A stretch of 64,000 bases of DNA from Nocardioides sp. (lineage in GTDB: Bacteria > Actinomycetota > Actinomycetes > Propionibacteriales > Nocardioidaceae): positions 1 to 64,000 of the forward strand of contig JAUYLL010000112.1 of the NCBI GenBank assembly GCA_030698375.1, given 5' to 3'. A program made the position numbers and the translations under genes. Of this stretch, positions 1 to 6,451 are shown piece by piece (within the stretch, counting starts at the first letter, position 1; each line of letters begins with the position of its first letter). A model generated the notes under the pieces. The model was not told the origin of the DNA and ran no database searches. It was given only the letters and a program-made list of their open reading frames with translations.

Positions 1-17
1 CAAGGAGAGGAATAGAC

Positions 18-1202
18 ATGGCATGGGTTGAGAAGCGTGGGCAGCGGTGGCAGGGGCGCTACCGCGACGCCAACGGGAAGATCAGGGTGGCGGCGTCCAG
101 CACCTCCAAGCGCGAGGCGAAGAGGATGGCCGACGACAAGGAGAGCGAGGTCCGCCGCGGAGTGTGGCACGACCCCTCCGCCGGTCGGATCAAGTTCTCC
201 GAGTACTTCGAGGATCACTGGCTGCCGAACCGCGTGGGGGAGTCGAACACCATCGCGACGTACAGGTCGCATTATCGCTCTACCCTCCAGCCGGCGTTCG
301 GCGACATGGAGATCCGCCGGATCACGAGCCCGGTCGTGCAGCGTTGGGTTGTGGCGATGCAGAAGGAGGGGATGAAGCCGAGCACCATCCAGGCGAAGTA
401 CAAGGCATTGGCCACGATCCTCGGGGCCCGCAAGGGGGTCTCCGCGGTCCGGGACGGACTGATCCAGCGGAGCCCATGCGAAGGGATCGATCTGCCGACC
501 ATGGACCAGCGCGAGGTGGACGTCTACACGGTCGAGGAGGTGGACCGGCTGATGTCGGAGATCCCGGAGTCATGGCGCGCTCTCCCCCTCCTGGCCGCCG
601 ACACCGGCATGCGCTGGGGCGAACTCATGGGGCTCCAGGTCAGCGACTTCAGCACCGGATTCACAGTTGTCACGATCCGTCGGACCGTTACGGAGATCAG
701 CCGGAAGGACACCGGTGCTCCCACCCCGTACATGGTGAAGGAGCGCCCGAAGAGCGGGAAGTCCCGCGCGGTCACCCTGGGTGTTGAGGCGGCCGCGATG
801 ATCGCCGAGCTCGTGCGCGACCGAGGGCTCTACCCGGGAGACCGCCTCTTCTCCATGCTGGACCGGCACGGGAAGCCGGTCCGGACGCCCGAGTGGCCAG
901 GGGGTCTTCCGGTCGGGCGGTCGTACTTCCGGGAGCGAATCTGGCGGCCTGCCAACGCGCGCGCCGGGGTCAAGGCTCGCCGTTTTCATGACCTGCGCGG
1001 CTGCCACATCTCGTGGATGCTCGCCGGGGGCGCCGACGTGGTCACCGTCATGACGTTGGCTGGTCACCGAAACCTATCTACGACTCAGATGTACATCAGC
1101 GCGATGGGCGACGCTGGCGCGAGAGGTCGGCTGGCGCTTGAGGCGACCCGGCGACTCGCTCGCAGGCATGTCGAGTCAGATGCCCGGACAGACAGGCCTT
1201 GA
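18..1202 (+). CDS. Tyrosine recombinase (phage/ICE-type integrase)
   Basis: This 394-residue protein should catalyse site-specific integration and excision of the element it lies in. The N-terminal half has the arm-binding and SAM-like core-binding regions usual in actinobacterial integrases (KRGQRWQGRYRDANGK near residue 6). The catalytic half shows the expected residues: Arg in DTGMRWGEL near residue 197, HxxR as FHDLRGCH near residue 326, and the Tyr nucleophile in GHRNLSTTQMYIS near residue 358. The start is an ATG preceded by AAGGAGAGG. The remnant tRNA attachment site at 3733-3776 fits as its target. No excisionase is visible, but the window begins only 17 bases upstream, so one could lie outside. 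The family call is firm; whether the element is still mobile is unknown. Confidence 0.93.
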   Translation: MAWVEKRGQRWQGRYRDANGKIRVAASSTSKREAKRMADDKESEVRRGVWHDPSAGRIKFSEYFEDHWLPNRVGESNTIATYRSHYRSTLQPAFGDMEIRRITSPVVQRWVVAMQKEGMKPSTIQAKYKALATILGARKGVSAVRDGLIQRSPCEGIDLPTMDQREVDVYTVEEVDRLMSEIPESWRALPLLAADTGMRWGELMGLQVSDFSTGFTVVTIRRTVTEISRKDTGAPTPYMVKERPKSGKSRAVTLGVEAAAMIAELVRDRGLYPGDRLFSMLDRHGKPVRTPEWPGGLPVGRSYFRERIWRPANARAGVKARRFHDLRGCHISWMLAGGADVVTVMTLAGHRNLSTTQMYISAMGDAGARGRLALEATRRLARRHVESDARTDRP

Positions 1203-1348
1203 CTGAGTGAGTGCTGGGGCGGTTCAGCTGTACTTGGCCCTGCTCGACGATGCGGACACCCGGGCGCTGGAGGCTCTCGCAAGGTCTTCAGCACCTAGCG
1301 GCGTGAGTCTTTCGAAGGCGGCTCTGCGGTGCTTGCGACGAAGGCGCC

Positions 1349-1987
1349 TTACAGAGACGCTGCTGCGGGCGCCGGGATCGGATAGGTAGTTGCCGCGATC
1401 TCTAGCTCGTCGTCCAATCGCTCCAGCAACGCGACGATCGCGTCTACCTGATCGCGTTCGATTCCTGGGTTGGTTCGTCGGGTGATCTTGAGAGTCGAGG
1501 CGTGTACCGAGGGATTTCGCTTGTCCGCTAGCGCCTGGAGACGATCAGCGAGCTCTTCCGGGACTTGGTGCGACCGGAGCCCTACCGGGTGGACGAGGTT
1601 CCGTAGATCTTTGGCATCTAGGCCGTGATTGTTTGAAGCACTCGCTGAGTACGCCTTAAACGCGTCATCTAGTAGGTGAAAGTAGGACTTCACGTCTTGG
1701 GGTTCGAGCGGGACCACATCCGGGGTATTCCTGACCACGAGCCAGGTCACGAGGGCACGGGCCGTACTGGATTCATCCCCTTTCTTGAACCGCTCGATGC
1801 CCGCTTTCGCTGTTTCAACGCAGCGCTTTTCGACGAACTCTTCGATCGTCGCGCTGGCGAGAACTCGGTAGGCGACGGCGCGGAGTTGATCTTCCGCGTC
1901 GGCATCGAGCTCGTCCTGTTGGTTCAGGAGAGCCTTCTTGAGGTTTTCGATCCGTTGCTGCATGCCCACATACAAGTTCGATGGCAT
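1349..1987 (-). CDS. HEPN-domain putative RNase, partner of DUF262 protein
   Basis: This 212-residue protein is all-helical in character and carries RNPSVH near residue 157, a good fit to the R-x4-6-H active site of HEPN ribonucleases. The helix around VLASATIEEFVEKRC (about residues 42-56) resembles the RiboL-PSP/MAE-like HEPN groups, which occur in defence and toxin loci. The start overlaps the stop of the upstream DUF262 gene (TAATG), so the two are probably translationally coupled. Base composition is visibly less GC-rich than the neighbours and codon use is relaxed, as expected for mobile cargo. A likely role is a toxin or abortive-infection effector that cuts RNA when triggered; this is inference from the motif and neighbour. 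No transmembrane segment or signal peptide is seen. Confidence 0.72.
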   Translation of the reverse strand: MPSNLYVGMQQRIENLKKALLNQQDELDADAEDQLRAVAYRVLASATIEEFVEKRCVETAKAGIERFKKGDESSTARALVTWLVVRNTPDVVPLEPQDVKSYFHLLDDAFKAYSASASNNHGLDAKDLRNLVHPVGLRSHQVPEELADRLQALADKRNPSVHASTLKITRRTNPGIERDQVDAIVALLERLDDELEIAATTYPIPAPAAASL

Positions 1988-3204
1988 TAGGACGCCCCGG
2001 GCGTAAGCGCCTCAATGTGCTGTCGGATTTCGAGCTGCACGCCCAGTACCGATTCGAGGAGGCTGCAGAAGGTCAGGAACCGTTCTCGAACTGCGGGGAC
2101 CGACTTCGTCGTCGAAGTGATGCTTCGATTGAAGGCTTCATCGTTCGTGCAGAGTTCTTCGAAGCCGGCCTTGACGGCCAACCGATGGGTGCCGATCAAG
2201 TCATCGGTAATGGCCGCATCCGACAGCATGACTGTCATCAGGTCGAACACCGCGATATTGAATCGTCTGTTGTACCCGTCTTCGTATCGAAGAAATGAGT
2301 CGCCAAGGAAGATCGCGAAGGTTCGGGCAATTGCCTTTTCGCACTGATCGGCCAGTCCTTCGTAGTGGCTGGGGCCGACCGAGCGCCATACCCTATCGCC
2401 GCGAACGCAAGCATCGTCCAGGAACTGTCGCAAGTTGCCCCGGTATGTCGACAAGCCTTCCTTCCACGCCACGAACCGCAGAAGCATTTCTGCATCGCGC
2501 ATTCGGAAGTCCTCCCGATTCGTGCGCCGTGCCGCATGCAACAATTTGCTCTCAGCGGAGCGCTTGTTGATCCAGAAAGTGAACTCAGACGGGAAGAGTG
2601 CCTGACGAAGTTCTTGCGGTGATAGCGGTAGGCTGTTCTGATTTAGCCGAATGAAGACCTCGTAGAGGACGGCGGGCGTCCCCCAGTTCCGCACAACAAC
2701 AGTGCGAATGGGTTGAGCGAGAAAATTTTCCGCATGCTCGCTCGCGGTCAGCGACCCCTGCATTTGCTCGAACGTCATTCCCTCGACGTCTTTCGCGAAT
2801 TGCAGACCCTTGAGTTTGAAGGGCGGGAACTTCTCGTTCGGCGAACCAAACTGCTTAAGGGTGACTAGGCGCTGCTTACCATCAAGAACGATGAAGCGGC
2901 CCTTCTTTTTCGGGTCTTCGGCCAAGACGATTTGTGGAACCGGAAGTCCGAGAATCACCGATTCGATGTACGAACTCTTGCGGCTCGGAGACCAAGCGTC
3001 TCGGCGCTGGAAGCTCGGGTTCACATCGAAGGTTTCACCTATCCGCTCAAGGATGGACTGAACACTCCAGTCCAGCGAGTACAAGACGATCTCTCGCAGG
3101 TCCTCAGCAGTGAGTGGATCTTCAGACTCTGCTGCCTCCTCCGTCAGTTCGTCGGGCAGGCCCTCGGGGTCGTCAATCACGAACTCTTCGACATCGGTCG
3201 TCAT
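1987..3204 (-). CDS. DUF262 (ParB-like/GmrS-N-like) protein of HEPN cassette
   Basis: This 405-residue protein has a DUF262 N-terminal domain. The motifs are FQRRDAWSPSRKSSYIESV, LPVPQIVL and VLDGKQRL, the last equivalent to the DGQQR motif of the ParB/Srx-fold nucleotidase domain of GmrSD-type restriction enzymes. The C-terminal half is helical and unassigned; no HNH motif of GmrD type is seen, so nuclease activity may come from the HEPN partner. I chose ATG 3204 because the residues upstream look non-coding and a 7-bp inverted repeat (3216-3238) sits just before it; a longer frame opens at 3258. It is first of a two-gene operon with the HEPN gene. The likely role is sensing or regulating in a defence or toxin-antitoxin pair, inferred from family context. 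Confidence 0.72.
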   Translation of the reverse strand: MTTDVEEFVIDDPEGLPDELTEEAAESEDPLTAEDLREIVLYSLDWSVQSILERIGETFDVNPSFQRRDAWSPSRKSSYIESVILGLPVPQIVLAEDPKKKGRFIVLDGKQRLVTLKQFGSPNEKFPPFKLKGLQFAKDVEGMTFEQMQGSLTASEHAENFLAQPIRTVVVRNWGTPAVLYEVFIRLNQNSLPLSPQELRQALFPSEFTFWINKRSAESKLLHAARRTNREDFRMRDAEMLLRFVAWKEGLSTYRGNLRQFLDDACVRGDRVWRSVGPSHYEGLADQCEKAIARTFAIFLGDSFLRYEDGYNRRFNIAVFDLMTVMLSDAAITDDLIGTHRLAVKAGFEELCTNDEAFNRSITSTTKSVPAVRERFLTFCSLLESVLGVQLEIRQHIEALTPGAS

Positions 3205-3215
3205 ACGCCGGAGTG

Positions 3216-3238
3216 TAGTTGTGCAGATTCGACAACTA
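3216..3238 (-). promoter_or_regulatory. Inverted repeat, candidate operator of the DUF262-HEPN pair
   Basis: TAGTTGT at 3216-3222 and ACAACTA at 3232-3238 are perfect 7-bp inverted arms with a 9-base spacer, lying 12-34 bases upstream of the chosen start at 3204. The position suits a repressor site or the base of a leader hairpin. Autoregulation would suit a toxin-like pair, but no regulator gene is visible nearby. Confidence 0.4.
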
Positions 3239-3732
3239 GGGTTCTTCGAGGCCATCACTCTGACTCGGGCGGTCGCGCCAAGGTCCGGTCTGCAATCGGA
3301 GCTGTTGGTCGACCACCTTCAGTCCAGCAACGAGTCCGGCGCAAACCATCTTCATGAACCGGGGGGTTGCGGGCTGACGCGGTGTGGCGCGTTCATGCGG
3401 AGTAGGCCAAGGCGACCTCGTCGGCATTCCAACGTCTCGCTGGCCGGCATGCGTCACTCCGCCGCCTCTCTGGGTCAGCTCGCCTCGACGTCCGAATCGG
3501 CCCCGGGATCCGCACGGCTGCCCGGACGCACCGGCGGATTATCACCCGCAATCACATATGAGGCGGTCGGGGAACCCGACTTCCCCCTCACGATTGGGGC
3601 CGCGAGGGGTAGCAAAAGGGGTAGCAAACCCACCACATCTCAGCGAACTGAGAAGAACTGGGAGACCTGACAAGCCCTTATTTCAGGCGTAATCTGCCCC
3701 TTAACTCTTGTTCACGCTCAACCCCGTTCGCC
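3239..3732. other. Non-coding end of the integrated element
   Basis: About 490 bases lie between the DUF262 gene and the attachment site. Frames open here but are Arg/Ser/Pro-rich, lack convincing start sites and resemble no family, so I read the stretch as non-coding. It contains an 11-bp tandem direct repeat (3606-3628) and an AT-richer stretch just before the attachment core, both usual near the attP arms of integrative elements. Confidence 0.5.
3606..3628 (+). repeat. Tandem direct repeat GGGGTAGCAAA x2
   Basis: Two copies of GGGGTAGCAAA (3606-3616 and 3618-3628) are separated by one A, giving a 12-base period about 105 bases from the attachment core. Short direct repeats flanking att sites can be arm-type binding sites for tyrosine integrases. 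A decayed coding repeat (GVAKGVAN in one frame) is an alternative. Confidence 0.4.
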
Positions 3733-3776
3733 CTGGGGGTCAAGGGGTCGCAGGTTCAAATCCTGTCAGCCCGACC
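3733..3776 (+). other. Attachment site: 3' half of tRNA-Pro(GGG)
   Basis: The sequence runs from the anticodon loop (CTGGGGG), through the 3' anticodon stem (TCAAG), variable loop and T arm (CAGGTTCAAATCCTG), to the acceptor 3' strand (GCCCGAC). The matching 5' half is absent: the bases before 3733 do not pair with the anticodon stem and lack D-arm features. A tRNA 3' fragment of this kind is the standard duplicated junction left when a tyrosine-integrase element inserts into a tRNA gene. The intact tRNA-Pro should lie beyond the left edge of the window. The fragment is not expected to give a functional tRNA. Confidence 0.8.
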
Positions 3777-3800
3777 GATGTGATGTCTCAGGACATCGGC

Positions 3801-3836
3801 GTTCAGCCGGACCTCCGTGCGGAGGTCCGGCTGAAC
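3801..3836. terminator. Strong hairpin after the tRNA-Pro fragment
   Basis: GTTCAGCCGGACCTCCG and its exact reverse complement form 17-bp arms separated by two bases. It lies 25 bases after the tRNA fragment, the usual place for the tRNA transcription terminator; there is no long T tract, as is common in actinobacteria. A smaller competing hairpin (CCGATGT/ACATCGG, 3775-3799) precedes it. Confidence 0.65.
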
Positions 3837-3990
3837 CGTTGGCGCCGGCGTGGTCGGATTGTCGACGGCGTACGCGCTGCTCGAGCGTGGCGTGGAGGTA
3901 CGCGTCTACGAACAGGGCGTACCGGGCAACGGGCAGTCGGGCGGGGAGTCGCGGATCTTCCGCCACGCCATGACGATCCGCGGCTGGTCG
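3836..3990 (+). pseudogene. 5' remnant of an FAD-dependent amine/sarcosine oxidase-like gene
   Basis: Starting at the edge of the terminator hairpin, the + strand reads an N-terminal Rossmann FAD site, GAGVVGLSTAYALLERG, then VRVYEQGVPGNGQSGGESR, as in sarcosine/N-methyltryptophan oxidase-like proteins. There is no start codon or ribosome site. A missing base near 3968 shifts RHAHDDPRLV into another frame, and homology stops within about 50 codons. It is a truncated, frameshifted relic on the chromosomal side of the attachment site. Confidence 0.6.
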
Positions 3991-4104
3991 ACGGCTCGAT
4001 GCACACCGCGGATCGCACCGGTTGTCTGGGAGCACGGGACGGCACACCGAACCAGCACCGCTGAGGGGCAGGCAGGGCTCGGACGGACAGGGGACGACCG
4101 CAGA

Positions 4105-5055
4105 TCAACCAGACGACTCGACTGGCGCGTGCCGCCGTGGCGTGTCGAGGACGAACCGCTCGACCGCGGCCAGGTCGAAGTCACCGTGGTCGGTGCCCAG
4201 CCCCTGGGCCACCAGCGCTGCGGCGGCGCACCCGAGGACGGCGGCCTCCCCGGGGGCCCGGCCTGCGGCGAGGCCTCGGAGGTACCCGGCCGAGAACGCG
4301 TCGCCGCACCCGGTCGTGTCCACCACGTCCACGGCGAACGCGGGCACGCCGACGCTCCCATCCTTGTCGATCACGAGGGCACCCTCCGCTCCCCGCGTCA
4401 CCGCGACGCAGCCGGCGCCGCGGTCCAGCAGGGCCCGGCCGGCCTCCTCGAGCGTGGCGGCTCCGGTCAGACCGAGCAGCTGCTCGTCGTTGGGCAGGAA
4501 GTGGTCGACGTAGGGCAGGGCCGCCTCGATCCACGTCAGCATCTCCGGGTCGCCCGGGGCGAGCATGTCGACGCTCGTGACCACCCCGTGGTCACGAGCG
4601 TGCGCGAGGATCCGCGCCGCCGCCTCGCCGCCGAGGAATTCGGGACCCCCGAGATGGAGGTGGGTGGCGTCCGCGACGGTGTCGAAGTCGACGTCGTCCA
4701 CCGTGAACACGCCGTTGGCTCCGATGCAGTGCCATGCCGGACGGTCACCGTTGGGCCGCACCGGGATTACGCTCCCCGAGGTCTGCGCGGAGTCTCGCCG
4801 CACCAGCCCGGTCGTGTCGACGCCGGCCACGCCCAGCAGCCCGAGCAGGGTGTCGCCGAGCGGGTCGGTGCCGACCGCCCCGAGGCTGCGGACCTCGGCG
4901 CCCAGCTTCGTGAGGATCGTCGCGGTACCTCCGGCGGTGCCGGCCGCCGACATCTTGATCTCCTCGACCAGCGCCCCGTCCGAGCTGTCGGGGATGCTCT
5001 CGACGGCTCGCACGTGCACGTCGAGGACGTGGACTCCCAGGGTGACGACGTTCAT
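4105..5055 (-). CDS. PfkB-family sugar kinase
   Basis: This 316-residue ribokinase/PfkB-family kinase has the C-terminal signature DTTGCGDAFSAG near residue 246, with the catalytic Asp in GCGD, and a GTAGGTA-type glycine-rich segment near residue 39 matching the substrate-side motif. It should phosphorylate a sugar or sugar-like alcohol with ATP in the cytosol. ATG 5055 follows AAGGAGTCC, with a 2-base gap after the aldolase stop. It is the last gene of a TetR-aldolase-kinase operon. Kinase plus class II aldolase suggests a short catabolic route (phosphorylation, then aldol cleavage), as in fuculose- or erythrulose-type pathways. The substrate cannot be read from sequence. Confidence 0.88.
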   Translation of the reverse strand: MNVVTLGVHVLDVHVRAVESIPDSSDGALVEEIKMSAAGTAGGTATILTKLGAEVRSLGAVGTDPLGDTLLGLLGVAGVDTTGLVRRDSAQTSGSVIPVRPNGDRPAWHCIGANGVFTVDDVDFDTVADATHLHLGGPEFLGGEAAARILAHARDHGVVTSVDMLAPGDPEMLTWIEAALPYVDHFLPNDEQLLGLTGAATLEEAGRALLDRGAGCVAVTRGAEGALVIDKDGSVGVPAFAVDVVDTTGCGDAFSAGYLRGLAAGRAPGEAAVLGCAAAALVAQGLGTDHGDFDLAAVERFVLDTPRRHAPVESSG

Positions 5056-5057
5056 GG

Positions 5058-5726
5058 TCAGGACTCCTTCTCGTGGTGTGGCTGGGTCGTGCCGTACTTC
5101 CGCTCCAGAGCCGCAGTCACGACGGCCGCCTGCTGCTCCCCGTCGAGCGCGCGTGGCTCCCCGAGCACTCTCGCGTCCAGGTAGAGCCGACAGACCCACT
5201 CGAGCAGCAGCGCGTTCTCGACGGCCTTGGCCAGGTCGCCGCCGGTGGTCACCGCGCCGTGGCTGGCCATCAGCACCGCGCTGCGCCCCTCGAGTGCGCC
5301 CACGACCGTGGCCGCGAGCTCCGGGGTGCCGAACGTGGCGTACGGCGCCACCGGCACCGCGCCGCCGAGCAGCAGCTGCTGGTAGTGGATGCAGGGAAGC
5401 TCGTCGAGCACGCATGAGACGGCCGTGGCGGCGGGAGCGTGGGTGTGGACGACGGCCGCGGCGTCGTGACGTGCGTAGACGCCGAGATGGAGGTCGATCT
5501 CGGAGGTGGGGGCGAGCTCGCCGGCCACGACCCGCCCGTGCCGGTCGACCACGGTGACGTCGTCGGGAGTGACCTCGGAGAGCACCGTCCCGGTCGCGGT
5601 CACGGCGACGTGGTCCGCCACGAGCACGCTGACGTTGCCTGCCGTGCCGATGAGCAGCCCTTCCGCAGCGAGCTGTCGGGAAGCCTCCGCGACCGCGACG
5701 CGGGCGGCGTCGAACGCGGCCGTCAC
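5058..5726 (-). CDS. Class II aldolase/adducin-family protein
   Basis: This 222-residue protein is the usual length of L-fuculose-1-phosphate-type aldolases. It has an N-terminal GTAGNVSV phosphate-binding loop near residue 27, TSEIDLHLGVY with the catalytic Glu near residue 74, HTHAP near residue 94 supplying two zinc ligands, and MASHGAV near residue 154 with the third. It should cleave a phosphorylated keto-sugar to dihydroxyacetone phosphate or a related product plus an aldehyde. The start (ATG 5726) overlaps the TetR stop by four bases, so it is co-translated with its likely regulator. The exact substrate is not predictable. Confidence 0.88.
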   Translation of the reverse strand: MTAAFDAARVAVAEASRQLAAEGLLIGTAGNVSVLVADHVAVTATGTVLSEVTPDDVTVVDRHGRVVAGELAPTSEIDLHLGVYARHDAAAVVHTHAPAATAVSCVLDELPCIHYQQLLLGGAVPVAPYATFGTPELAATVVGALEGRSAVLMASHGAVTTGGDLAKAVENALLLEWVCRLYLDARVLGEPRALDGEQQAAVVTAALERKYGTTQPHHEKES

Positions 5727-6412
5727 GCCGGCACTCCCTCGAGGCCGGCGGCGCTGGCGTGGCGCTCGAGGTAGCCCCGGACCAGATGGACCCCCTCGAC
5801 CAGGATGGCCTCGTCACCGTGGAGGTCGCGTTCGAACGCCAGCTGGAAGACGCGGTCCCCGACCTCTACGGCGAGCTCGGCGTTGAGCACCGTCGCCTCG
5901 TCGTCGAGCAGCCCGGTCTCGCGGGCGAAGGTGAAGAGGTCGGCGGCGATCCGCTTGTTGTGTGCGCGGCAGAAGTCCTGGATCGCGGTGTTGGTGCGGC
6001 CGCGGAGCCACAGCACCACGAACGCCTGTCGCCGGTGGTACACCTTCACGAACGCCCGCATGGTGGCCTCGACCACGGTGGCGATGCTCAGTACGGGGAG
6101 GCCGGCGAGGTCGGCGGCGACCTGGGAGTCCATCTCCCCGACGTCGCGCTCGACCAGCGCGAGCAGGATCTCGTCGCGGTCGGCGAAGTACTGGTAGAGC
6201 GAGGCGACCGGGACCCCCGCGCCTTCCGCGACGGCGCGGGTGGTCACCGCGTCGATCCCGGCGGAGTGCACCAGCGCCCCCGCGGCATCCAGGATGCGCT
6301 CCACCCGCTCGATGCTGCGCAGCTGCTGGGGCACACGTCGCTTCCCGAGCCCCCCGTCGTTGAACGAGGACGGAGACCTGGCGGTTTGGTACCCTGAACC
6401 CGAATCTGACAC
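5723..6412 (-). CDS. TetR-family regulator, first gene of the aldolase-kinase operon
   Basis: This 229-residue regulator has an N-terminal helix-turn-helix (RILDAAGALVHSAGIDAVTT, then AVAEGAGVPVASLYQYFADR, about residues 39-84) and a C-terminal ligand domain. The chosen start is GTG 6412: TAACCT (-10) lies exactly six bases before it, the actinobacterial leaderless arrangement. A second GTG at 6334 is possible but would drop 26 weakly conserved residues. It opens the operon with the aldolase and kinase and is divergent from the amine oxidase. An inverted repeat over its -10 and start suggests autorepression. It may also control the divergent pair. Confidence 0.88.
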   Translation of the reverse strand: MSDSGSGYQTARSPSSFNDGGLGKRRVPQQLRSIERVERILDAAGALVHSAGIDAVTTRAVAEGAGVPVASLYQYFADRDEILLALVERDVGEMDSQVAADLAGLPVLSIATVVEATMRAFVKVYHRRQAFVVLWLRGRTNTAIQDFCRAHNKRIAADLFTFARETGLLDDEATVLNAELAVEVGDRVFQLAFERDLHGDEAILVEGVHLVRGYLERHASAAGLEGVPA

Positions 6413-6424
6413 GTGTTCAGGTTA
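6393..6424 (-). promoter_or_regulatory. Leaderless promoter and candidate TetR operator
   Basis: On the minus strand TAACCT (6424-6419) is followed by six bases and the GTG start at 6412. CCTGAAC (6393-6399) and GTTCAGG (6415-6421) form a perfect 7-bp inverted repeat with a 15-base spacer across the start, and the 8-bp palindrome ACACGTGT lies inside. The geometry fits a repressor blocking initiation. The regulator's identity is inferred from proximity. Confidence 0.5.
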
Positions 6425-6451
6425 GCAGCAGAGAATGGATTGGGGAGTCGC

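Noticed and set aside
1207-1389. Short GTG frame after the integrase (60 codons)
   Set aside because: No ribosome site, no family resemblance, and it runs into the 3' end of the HEPN gene on the other strand.
3110-3670. 186-codon frame across the DUF262 start and att-side region
   Set aside because: Ser/Arg/Pro-rich composition, overlap with the DUF262 coding start and no recognisable domain.
4105-5817. 570-codon minus frame including the PfkB gene
   Set aside because: Only the part from 5055 is kinase; the upstream part is Arg-rich shadow of the aldolase gene in another frame.
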